NCBI GenBank assembly: GCA_041749275.1
Contig: JBGTBQ010000156.1
Coordinates: 1-31,991 of the forward strand
Length of the DNA: 31,991 bases
Reading direction: 5' to 3'
From: JBGTBQ01 sp041749275
Lineage (GTDB): Bacteria; Acidobacteriota; Blastocatellia; Pyrinomonadales; Pyrinomonadaceae
The stretch's first letter is position 1. Each line of letters opens with the position of its first letter. The notes beneath the pieces were generated by a model. That model saw nothing but the letters and a program-made list of their open reading frames with translations. It did no database searches and was not told where the DNA came from. Position numbers and translations under genes: made by a program. This document shows positions 1-6,782 of this stretch, in pieces.

Positions 1-165
1 CTAGCATTGCTCGTCATGTGATGCTCGAAATACTGAGCAAAACACAGTTCGGCTGTATCCTTGACAGTTCAAATTCAGTTTGCTAGTGCCTTGCGTAAAT
101 GCTGTAGGAACATGATTTACAAAATGTGTCCCGACATCAGGCTCACCACACGATCTGTTTTCTTC

Positions 166-307
166 GTCCCGTAGGGACGGTTGAGTTTAGGCAGGCCATT
201 TATGGCCTGCTTCGGTAGCGAGATGTGGATGGCGTCGCGTAGCGACGGCTGAATCACGCCCCGCAATCGGTTCAGCCGGGCTAAATTCAATCGCCGCTAC
301 GCGGCGC
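166..307. repeat. Composite palindromic repeat, family F1, copy 1 (diverged)
   Basis: A mosaic of short palindromes in the F1 order. It starts with CGTCCCGTAGGGACG (167-181) and a TTGAGTTTAG linker. The hairpin GCAGGCCATTTATGGCCTGC follows (191-210), then GTCGCGTAGCGAC (234-246), then the closing CGGGCTAAATTCAATCGCC segment and the GCCGCTACGCGGC palindrome. The left arm differs from the other copies but keeps the same architecture. Its right end overlaps the last codons and TAG stop of lutB. The rest of bases 1-165 shows no gene. Confidence 0.8.
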
Positions 308-1784
308 CGGAATCGCCGGCCTTGGATAATTCATCGCGCCATTGCTCGCGGAACGAGCGCGGCGCGAGCGGCGGCGCGTCGCGCCATTCGGTCCACGCGG
401 CGAGCGGCGGCGCGAGCTTCGCCACAAAGCCGCCCGCCTTGCCGATGCGCCCGTCGCGCACCGCCGGGCGTTGGAGCACGCGGGCGATGCGCGCGCCCCA
501 CTCGTACAAGGTTGGGCTTGATGCCGCGAAAGCGAAAAGTCGAAAGGCCAGCCGCTCGATGAGCTTTCGTTTGACCGGCCCCTTCTGATCGGCGGTGCCG
601 CTCGCCGTCCCTTCCGTCACCTCCGCGCGCAGATGCAAGAGCAGCTCCGGGATGTCTATCTTGACCGGGCAGACCTCGCGGCACGCGCCGCACAAACTCG
701 ATGCGTAAGGCAACTGCGCGGCCTTGCCGATGCCGATGAGTTGCGGCGTGATGACCGCGCCGATTGGCCCCGGATAGACCGAGCCGTAAGCGTGGCCGCC
801 GACCTGTTGATAGACCGGACACGCATTCAGACACGCGCCGCACCGTATGCACGCGAGCGACTGGCGCGTCACCGGATGCGAGAGCATCCGCGAGCGCCCG
901 TTATCCATCAGGACGATGTGGACTTCCTCCGGCCCTTCGTCGCCCGCGTTGCGCTTCGTTCCCGTGATAAGCGATTGATACGCGGTCAGACGCTGCCCCG
1001 TCCCCGAACGCGGCAGGAGTTTGAGAAACACGTCGAGGTCCGTGAAGCGCGGGATAACTTTTTCGATCCCCATCACCGCGATGTGCGTCCGCGGCAAACT
1101 CGTCGTCAGACGCACGTTCCCTTCGTTCTCCAGAATCAACATCGTGCCCGTCTCCGCGACGCCGAAGTTGACGCCGGAGATGCCCACTTCGGCCTCGGCG
1201 AAACGCTGCCGCAGGATGCGACGGGCCGTCTGCGTCAACACACCCACATCGTCCGTCAACTCAATGCCGACTTTCTCGACGAACAGCTCCGCGATCTGTC
1301 CCTTCGACTTATGAATCGCGGGCACGACGATGTGCGAGGGCGTCTCGTGCGCGAGTTGGATAATCCACTCGCCGAGGTCTGTCTCGATTGGCTCAAGCCC
1401 TCGCGCTTCGAGCGCCGCGTTCAAGTGAATCTCCTCGGTCGCCATACTCTTCGACTTGACGACGTGCGAAGCATGGCGCTCTTCGATCAGCCGAATGACG
1501 ATGGCGCACGCCTCCTTTGCGTCACGCGCCCAATGCACCTGCGCCCCCGCGCGCTCCGCGTTGTCGGCGAACTCTTCAAGATACTGGTCGAGGTGCGCCA
1601 GAGTCTCTTCCTTAATCGCGCGTGCACGCTCGCGCAATCCCTCCCAATCGTCCACGGTCGTGATCGCAACTTTGCGCCGCTCACCGATAGTGGTCGCCAA
1701 ATTCCTGAGCGCCCCGCGCAACTGCGGGTCTTGGAGCGCCGCGCGCGCGTTCTGGTCAAAAGTCTCTGAGGTCAAATGCTCCAT
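297..1784 (-). CDS. lutB: LutB-type lactate utilisation iron-sulfur protein (LUD domain + 2x[4Fe-4S])
   Basis: A 495-aa protein of the LutB/YkgF family, the cytoplasmic iron-sulfur subunit of the LutABC L-lactate oxidising complex (lactate to pyruvate). The LUD domain spans roughly residues 70-300 and includes VVKSKSMATEEI and GVAETGTMLILEN. A ferredoxin-like region follows with Cys312, 315, 318 and 322 (CIRCGACLNACP) and Cys365, 368 and 372 (CGACREVCP). Length and domain order are normal for the family. ATG at 1784 is chosen over GTG at 1787; neither has a strong Shine-Dalgarno sequence. It is the last gene of the rhamnose block, separated from lutA by 268 bp filled by an F1 repeat. The final residues and TAG stop lie inside another F1 repeat, so the native C-terminus may have been altered. 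No lutC follows it in this window. Confidence 0.93.
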   Translation of the reverse strand: MEHLTSETFDQNARAALQDPQLRGALRNLATTIGERRKVAITTVDDWEGLRERARAIKEETLAHLDQYLEEFADNAERAGAQVHWARDAKEACAIVIRLIEERHASHVVKSKSMATEEIHLNAALEARGLEPIETDLGEWIIQLAHETPSHIVVPAIHKSKGQIAELFVEKVGIELTDDVGVLTQTARRILRQRFAEAEVGISGVNFGVAETGTMLILENEGNVRLTTSLPRTHIAVMGIEKVIPRFTDLDVFLKLLPRSGTGQRLTAYQSLITGTKRNAGDEGPEEVHIVLMDNGRSRMLSHPVTRQSLACIRCGACLNACPVYQQVGGHAYGSVYPGPIGAVITPQLIGIGKAAQLPYASSLCGACREVCPVKIDIPELLLHLRAEVTEGTASGTADQKGPVKRKLIERLAFRLFAFAASSPTLYEWGARIARVLQRPAVRDGRIGKAGGFVAKLAPPLAAWTEWRDAPPLAPRSFREQWRDELSKAGDSGAA

Positions 1785-1840
1785 CACATTTCAACGTGGA
1801 ATTAACCGAGGCGCAGAAATCAGAAACACGCCGACCGCTC

Positions 1841-2033
1841 CCGCCGCGTAGCGGCGATTGAATTTAGCCCGGCCTTTCAAGGCCGGGTCAGGAGTAAAGA
1901 CATGGCCCTGCGTCGCGTCAGCGACGCCTGAGCAGCGCCCGGTTCAATCGTCGCTGACGCGACGTGGGAACTCATCGTCGCACATTCCCGGCTCTGAAGA
2001 GCCGGGCTAAACGCAATCGCCGCTACGCGGCGG
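1841..2033. repeat. Composite palindromic repeat, family F1, copy 2
   Basis: Fills most of the lutA-lutB gap. The outer arms are CCGCCGCGTAGCGGCG (1841-1856) and the mirrored CGCCGCTACGCGGCGG at the right end. Inside them lie the hairpins CCCGGCCTTTCAAGGCCGGG and CCCGGCTCTGAAGAGCCGGG. A central inverted pair, CGTCGCGTCAGCGACG and CGTCGCTGACGCGACG, forms the core. The whole unit is an inverted repeat built of smaller palindromes. No ORF with support lies in it. Confidence 0.9.
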
Positions 2034-2052
2034 ATATATGCAAGATGCCGTC

Positions 2053-2781
2053 TCAACTCTCACGCGCGGCAAGCAGTTCGGCCAAGTGCATGGCGCGCAC
2101 GCTCGACCCGTTGCGCGTCAGGCGACCGCTGATCTGCATCAGGCAGCTCGCGTCGCCGGAGACGACCGCGCGCACGCCCGCTTTTTCAATCGCCTCGATC
2201 TTGTTGTCGAGAATGGCGACGGAGATTTCCGGATACTTAACCGAGAACGTCCCGCCAAAGCCGCAGCAGGAATCGGCGTTCTGTAGCTCGACGAACTCCG
2301 CGCCGCGCACTTGGCGAATCAACCGGCGCGGCTCGCCGTAGATGTTCAGATCGCGCAGCCCGTGACACGCATCATGCCACGTCACGCGCCCGCGAAAGCT
2401 CGCGCCGACATCCTCGACGCCGAGGACGTTGACGAGGAAGGAGCCGAACTCGTGCGTGCGCGCGGCGATTGCTTCGGCGCGCGCACGCCATTTCTCGTCG
2501 TCTTGAAAAAGTTCGTGGAAGTGGTGCGCCATCGCCGTGCAGGAACCCGACGGGCTGACGATGGCGTCCGTTTTCGTCTCTTCAAAAATCTCGATAAAGC
2601 GTTCGGCCAATCGCCGCGCTTCGCTCCGGTAGCCCGTATTGAAGGCGGGCTGACCGCAGCACGTCTGCCGTTCGTCGAAGACGACCTCGCAGCCCGCGCG
2701 GCGCAAGACCTCGACCGCGCTCGTGCCGACCGAAGGCCATAACTGGTCAACCAGACAGGTGACGAATAAGGATACTCTCAA
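2053..2781 (-). CDS. lutA: LutA-type (Fe-S)-binding protein, CCG domains
   Basis: A 242-aa protein of the LutA/YkgE/GlcF-C family, partner of LutB in cytoplasmic lactate oxidation. Two cysteine-rich CCG motifs are visible: CCGQPAFNTG (residues 41-50) and CCGFGGTFSVKYPEIS (from residue 172). SPSGSC and WHDACH also match family signature regions. I chose the TTG start at 2781 because the product then begins MRVSLFVTCLVDQLWPS, which aligns with the family's usual first residues. A GGAG ribosome-binding site lies 5 nt upstream. A longer reading from TTG at 2841 adds 20 residues and starts one base after the upstream stop. The gene lies downstream of rhaB and the DUF1080 gene on the same strand, consistent with disposal of rhamnose-derived lactate. 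Confidence 0.92.
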   Translation of the reverse strand: MRVSLFVTCLVDQLWPSVGTSAVEVLRRAGCEVVFDERQTCCGQPAFNTGYRSEARRLAERFIEIFEETKTDAIVSPSGSCTAMAHHFHELFQDDEKWRARAEAIAARTHEFGSFLVNVLGVEDVGASFRGRVTWHDACHGLRDLNIYGEPRRLIRQVRGAEFVELQNADSCCGFGGTFSVKYPEISVAILDNKIEAIEKAGVRAVVSGDASCLMQISGRLTRNGSSVRAMHLAELLAARES

Positions 2782-2842
2782 CTCTGCTCCAACTTCGGGC
2801 GGTTCACGCGCGGGGCGGAAAGCTGGCGGCGCGTCTCTCAAA

Positions 2843-3601
2843 CTACAGTTGCTTCAGACGGAAGTTGCGATATTCTATCTTCATCGGCGGCCCGACGTGA
2901 ACCTGCACGCCGAGCAGCCCTTCGCCGCGCCGGCTCTTCGCATCGTCGTCAACCGCCACGCTCATCACGCGTCCGTTCAGGCTGTGGATCAACACGTTGC
3001 CGCGCGCGACGAGATGCAATTCGTTCCAGTCATCGTTTTTGATAACACCCGCCAACTCTTTCGGGTCGCCTAACGACGCGACGACGACGGGCGACTTGCC
3101 ATCTTCGAGACGCGACATCTGCCCGCGCCGTGCGAGAAAGGTGCGCCCGCGCTCTTCATAGTTCTGTCCGGTGTGGCGCAGGTCGCCGGCGTTTCGGCTC
3201 TGTCCGTCAATGTCGGCCTGATAACCCTTGAGCGCGAACGGCTGGCCCGCCACCTCGACGCTCCGGTAGTTGATGCCGCTGTTGCCGCGCGCCGAGATGC
3301 GGTATTCGACCTTCAACTCGAAGTCGCGCGTCGTACCGCCACGCCAGATGAGAAAAGAGTTCTGCTTGAGCAGCGTCTCCGGCGTCACCTCGCCGACGAG
3401 ATTGCCGTTTTCGACGCGCCAGTATTTCGTCTCGCCCTCCCAACCCTTGAGCGTCTTGCCGTCGAAGATGAGTTCAAAGCCCGTCTCGTCCACGGTCGCG
3501 GCGGTCTGTTGCGCGTGCGGCGCGGGCAGCCGGCCCTGCACGGCCAACAACACGCCGCAGAGCAGCATGAACAGCCTCGTCATTCGTCGTGTCGCTTTCA
3601 T
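2843..3601 (-). CDS. Secreted DUF1080 / 3-keto-disaccharide hydrolase-domain protein
   Basis: A 252-aa protein with an N-terminal signal peptide (basic MKATRRMTR, hydrophobic LFMLLCGVLLAVQG, probable cleavage near APHAQQ). The rest is one DUF1080 domain, a concanavalin-like beta-sandwich: FELIFDGKTLKGWEG near the start, then a YWRVENGNLVGE segment, NSGINYRS in the middle, and a closing IEYRNFRLKQL. DUF1080 is annotated as 3-keto-disaccharide hydrolase in some databases; related proteins are common in Acidobacteriota and Planctomycetes. It sits between rhaB (52 bp upstream) and lutA, apparently in the same transcript. Its presence inside a rhamnose operon suggests a periplasmic role on a rhamnose-containing sugar, but that is inference. 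The Shine-Dalgarno is weak; a second ATG lies at codon 7. Confidence 0.88.
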   Translation of the reverse strand: MKATRRMTRLFMLLCGVLLAVQGRLPAPHAQQTAATVDETGFELIFDGKTLKGWEGETKYWRVENGNLVGEVTPETLLKQNSFLIWRGGTTRDFELKVEYRISARGNSGINYRSVEVAGQPFALKGYQADIDGQSRNAGDLRHTGQNYEERGRTFLARRGQMSRLEDGKSPVVVASLGDPKELAGVIKNDDWNELHLVARGNVLIHSLNGRVMSVAVDDDAKSRRGEGLLGVQVHVGPPMKIEYRNFRLKQL

Positions 3602-3653
3602 GATCCGGCAAAGAGCCTACGGGTCATCATCAGCAACCTCATTCACCGCCGAA

Positions 3654-5135
3654 TCAGTTTACGTACCGCGCCTCGACTGCGGCATACTGCCGCGCACGCG
3701 CTTCCCACACGGGCGAGCGCGCCGGGTCGAATCTCTTTAGACGCACGTTTTGCGCGACGTGCCGCCGCGCCGCCGCGAGCGATGAGAAGCGACCCGACGA
3801 GACCGCTTGCACCAGCACGTTACCGATGACGGTCGCCTCGACGGGGCCGGCCAATACCGGCAGCCCGGCGGCGTTCGCCGTCGCCTGATTGAGATAATCG
3901 TTCCGGCTGCCCCCGCCGACGATTTGCACGCCGACGATCTTCTCTCCCGTCAACGATTCGATAGTCCGTAACACCGATGCATAGCGCAGGGCCAGCGAAT
4001 CCATAATCACCTTCGTCAACGCGGGCGGGCCGGCGGGAAAGTTCTGGCCGCTCTCCGCAAGCTGCGCCGCGATGGCGTCGAGCATACTCGACGGGTTGAA
4101 CAGGCGCGGGTCGTCCGGGTAGATGAGGCCCGTCGAATCTTCGAGCGCCGTCACCTCGCCGAGCAGCGCGTCGTAGTCAATGCCGACGCCGCGCGCTTCC
4201 CATTCCTTCCGGCACGACTCGAAAATCCACAGCCCCATTACGTTTTTCAAAAAGCGCACGGCGCCGAACGCGCCGCCCTCGTTGGTGAAGTTGTGGCGTG
4301 CGACCGCTTGGTCAATCAGCACCTCGTCGCGCTCGATGCCGACCAGCGACCATGTGCCCGAAGAGATATAGGCCCACCCCGTTTCGAGCGGCGCGCCCGC
4401 GATGGCGCTGCCCGTGTCGTGCGTCGCGGGCGCGACGACACGCACCTCGTCCAGACCCAGTTCATCCGCGAGCGCGTGAGTGAGCGGGCCAACTTCGGCG
4501 CCCGCCGGGACAATCTCCGCCAGCAGGTTCGACGGGAGTTTCAGGCGTCGCAGCAACTCGCCGTCCCACCTCCCCGTTCGCGCGTTGACGAGTTGCGTCG
4601 TCGTCGCGTTGGTGTATTCGGTGACGGCTTTGCCCGTCAGAAAAAAGTTTATCAGGTCAGGGATCAACAACAGCCGCGCCGCCGCGTCGGGAATGCCTTC
4701 CCGTGCGTGCGCGTGGAGTTGAAACAGTGTATTGAAGACAAGGAACTGAATGCCCGTGCGCTCAAATATCTCCTCACGCGGGACGTGCGAGAAGACCTGT
4801 TCCAACTCATATCGCGTCCGCTCGTCGCGGTAGCAGATCGGATGTTCGACAAGCCGACCCACCTCGTCAATCAATCCATAATCAACGCCCCAGCTATCAA
4901 CACCGATGCTTCGCACGGAACGGCCCGCCGCGCGCGCGCCTGCCTCCCGCACGCCCGTCTTTATCTCGTCAAAAATTTCGGGGAAGTTCCAGCGCAGGTG
5001 TCCGCCCGCTTCGCCCGGTGGATAACGGAACCGGCGCACCTCTTCGAGCAACAACTCTTCCGGCGCCACGCCGGCCAGAAACACGCGCCCGCTGCCCGCA
5101 CCGAGATCAACCGCGATGTAGAGCGAATCGTTCAT
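3654..5135 (-). CDS. rhaB: Rhamnulokinase
   Basis: A 493-aa FGGY-family kinase that phosphorylates L-rhamnulose to L-rhamnulose-1-phosphate with ATP. The N-terminal phosphate loop reads YIAVDLGAGSGRV; IGVDSWGVDYGL and YRDERTRYELEQVF follow. The C-terminal domain has AYISSGTWSLVG and VGGGSRNDYLNQATANA. Length is normal for RhaB. ATG at 5135 is chosen because MNDSLYIAVD matches the family N-terminus. The frame stays open upstream to TTG 5270, but that extension is encoded largely by heptamer repeats and is unlikely to be protein. No Shine-Dalgarno precedes the ATG; a heptamer tract abuts it directly. It lies just downstream of rhaI in the same direction. Confidence 0.94.
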   Translation of the reverse strand: MNDSLYIAVDLGAGSGRVFLAGVAPEELLLEEVRRFRYPPGEAGGHLRWNFPEIFDEIKTGVREAGARAAGRSVRSIGVDSWGVDYGLIDEVGRLVEHPICYRDERTRYELEQVFSHVPREEIFERTGIQFLVFNTLFQLHAHAREGIPDAAARLLLIPDLINFFLTGKAVTEYTNATTTQLVNARTGRWDGELLRRLKLPSNLLAEIVPAGAEVGPLTHALADELGLDEVRVVAPATHDTGSAIAGAPLETGWAYISSGTWSLVGIERDEVLIDQAVARHNFTNEGGAFGAVRFLKNVMGLWIFESCRKEWEARGVGIDYDALLGEVTALEDSTGLIYPDDPRLFNPSSMLDAIAAQLAESGQNFPAGPPALTKVIMDSLALRYASVLRTIESLTGEKIVGVQIVGGGSRNDYLNQATANAAGLPVLAGPVEATVIGNVLVQAVSSGRFSSLAAARRHVAQNVRLKRFDPARSPVWEARARQYAAVEARYVN

Positions 5136-5268
5136 ATTGCGGATTGCGGATTGCGGATTGCGGATTGCGGATTGGTTGTTGACGTAGCGTTCGTCAGCAT
5201 CAACGAAGTCGAGATGCGTAACGTCGCCTTCACTCAATTCTTCAATCCGCAATCCGCAATCCGCAATC
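5136..5268. repeat. Inverted pair of heptamer (ATTGCGG) tracts between rhaI and rhaB, family F4
   Basis: Five head-to-tail ATTGCGG units plus a partial (5136-5175) face three CAATCCG units plus a partial (5243-5268) across a 67-bp spacer. In the minus-strand transcript the two tracts can pair into a long stem that starts at the rhaI stop codon and ends at the base next to the rhaB ATG. The spacer has further imperfect dyad symmetry (GACGTAGCGT against GCGTAACGTC). Confidence 0.85.
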
Positions 5269-6568
5269 AAACAATCCCTGAGGCCGCTGCCCCTTTCGTC
5301 GCCGGGCGTTCTTCGGCCTTGCGCTGGCGATAGCCGCTCGCGCGGTAGGCCGCCACGGGATCAATCGCGCCGCCCGCGCGTTCGCGTGCGATGGCGAGGA
5401 TGGGCGACACATCAGTCGTGAACGCTTGTTTCAAAGTGGCGAGCGCAAGCAGAGGGTCGCACTTCTCCTGCGCCTCCGTGAGCGCCGCGCGGTCAACGAG
5501 GTGCGCTTGCACGTAGGCGCGCACGACCTCGACCGCGCTCGACATCAACGACTCGATGGGGTCAGTGACGTTGTGCGATTGGTCGAGCATGTAAGCGGGC
5601 GCGAAGCCTTCGACGCCTTCCAGTTCGGCGTCAACGAGTTCGTTGAAGATAAGGAAGAGTTGAAAAGGTTTGATCGAGCCGGAGTCGAGATCGTCGTCGC
5701 CGTACTTCGAGTCGTTGAAGTGGAAACCGGCGAGTTTGTTGAACTGGATGAGACGCGCGACGATCATCTCGATGTTGACGTTCGGCGCATGGTGGCCGAG
5801 ATCAACCAGACAATATGCTTGCGGCCCCAACTCGCGCGCGCAGTGGTAGCTCACGCCCCAGTCGTTGATGATGGTCGAGTAAAAGGCCGGCTCGTAGAAC
5901 TTGTGCTCGATGAAGAGCCGCCAATCGGCGGGGAGCGCCGCATAGATGTCGCGCATGCTGTCGAGGTAATGCGCGAGCGCGCGGCGGAAGTGCTGCTGGC
6001 CCGCGAAATTTCCGCCGTCGCCGATCCAGACCGTGTGCGCCTTCGAGCCGAGTTGCTGGCCCAGCTCAATGCATTCGACGTTGTGCTCCACGGCCTGTCG
6101 GCGGACGGCGGCATCCGGGTGCGTCAGCGACCCGAACTTATAAGAATGCTTCTGCCCCGTCTGATCCTGAAACGTGTTGGAGTTCATGGCGTCGAAGTGC
6201 AGACCGCGCGCGCGCGCGAACTCCTTCAACTCCGAGGCATCCTCCGGCTTGTCCCACGGGATATGCAGCGAGACGGCGGGCGTCGAGCGGACGAGCTGGT
6301 TGATGGTCGCGCAGTCTTCGAGCTTCTCGTAGATGCCGCGCGGCTCGCCAACCCCCGGAAAGCGCGCGAAGCGCGTCCCGCCCGTGCCGACACCCCACGA
6401 CGGCACGGCCACGCGGAACGCACCGGCTTTAGTCACGAGGTCTTCGATGTCAACGTTTCTTCGTCGCAGTTGTTTGGCGAGATGTTCGTAGTCCTCTTCG
6501 ACCCACGCTTTCGCCTTGCCGTTCTCTTCGGCGAGAAAGCCGTCGTCAATCTTGAAATTAGTCGCCAT
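5267..6568 (-). CDS. rhaI: L-rhamnose isomerase, RhaI type
   Basis: A 433-aa TIM-barrel isomerase of the xylose-isomerase-like superfamily (RhaI branch, distinct from Escherichia coli RhaA). It converts L-rhamnose to L-rhamnulose in the cytoplasm. Likely metal and substrate segments are IEHKFYEP, CLVDLGHHAPNVN and the aspartate-rich FHFNDSKYGDDDLDSG. SWGVGTGGTRFARFPG near the N-terminus is typical of the family. ATG at 6568 is preceded by GGAGG at 8 nt; an upstream TTG (6574) would sit too close to that site. The TGA stop overlaps the edge of the heptamer inverted repeat, and rhaB follows 131 bp downstream. An F1 repeat separates the gene from rhaEW upstream. Confidence 0.95.
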   Translation of the reverse strand: MATNFKIDDGFLAEENGKAKAWVEEDYEHLAKQLRRRNVDIEDLVTKAGAFRVAVPSWGVGTGGTRFARFPGVGEPRGIYEKLEDCATINQLVRSTPAVSLHIPWDKPEDASELKEFARARGLHFDAMNSNTFQDQTGQKHSYKFGSLTHPDAAVRRQAVEHNVECIELGQQLGSKAHTVWIGDGGNFAGQQHFRRALAHYLDSMRDIYAALPADWRLFIEHKFYEPAFYSTIINDWGVSYHCARELGPQAYCLVDLGHHAPNVNIEMIVARLIQFNKLAGFHFNDSKYGDDDLDSGSIKPFQLFLIFNELVDAELEGVEGFAPAYMLDQSHNVTDPIESLMSSAVEVVRAYVQAHLVDRAALTEAQEKCDPLLALATLKQAFTTDVSPILAIARERAGGAIDPVAAYRASGYRQRKAEERPATKGAAASGIV

Positions 6569-6613
6569 AATCAAAGCCTCCGCAAAACCGATTGATGAAA
6601 TTCGCGCATCAAT

Positions 6614-6740
6614 CCGCCGCGTAGCGGCGAGTGAATTTAGCCCGGCCTTTCAAGGCCGGGGAGAGGCCGCTACCATCACCGCGTCGCGTCAGCGCGGGCG
6701 TTGAAACGCCCGGCTAAATTCACTCGCCGCTACGCGGCGA
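6614..6740. repeat. Composite palindromic repeat, family F1, copy 3 (centre shortened)
   Basis: Lies between the rhaEW stop and the rhaI start. The outer palindromes CCGCCGCGTAGCGGCG and CGCCGCTACGCGGCG, each followed by GTGAATTTAG or its mirror, enclose CCCGGCCTTTCAAGGCCGGG and GGGCGTTGAAACGCCC. Only one central arm (GCGTCGCGTCAGCG) is left, so the core appears partly deleted compared with copies 2 and 4. Confidence 0.9.
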
Positions 6741-6782
6741 CGAAACCGTCGGGTCACGCTCGCCGCATATCATGCTCGGCCT

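Noticed and set aside
5136..5175. A CRISPR-like or VNTR array
   Set aside because: Units are contiguous 7-mers with no spacers, and no cas genes are present. It is a simple tandem repeat.
5136..5270. An N-terminal extension of RhaB (IADCGLRIEEL... to SAIRN)
   Set aside because: It is in frame and open but encoded largely by heptamer repeats. RhaB homologues begin at MNDSLYIAVD-like sequence, so ATG 5135 is preferred.
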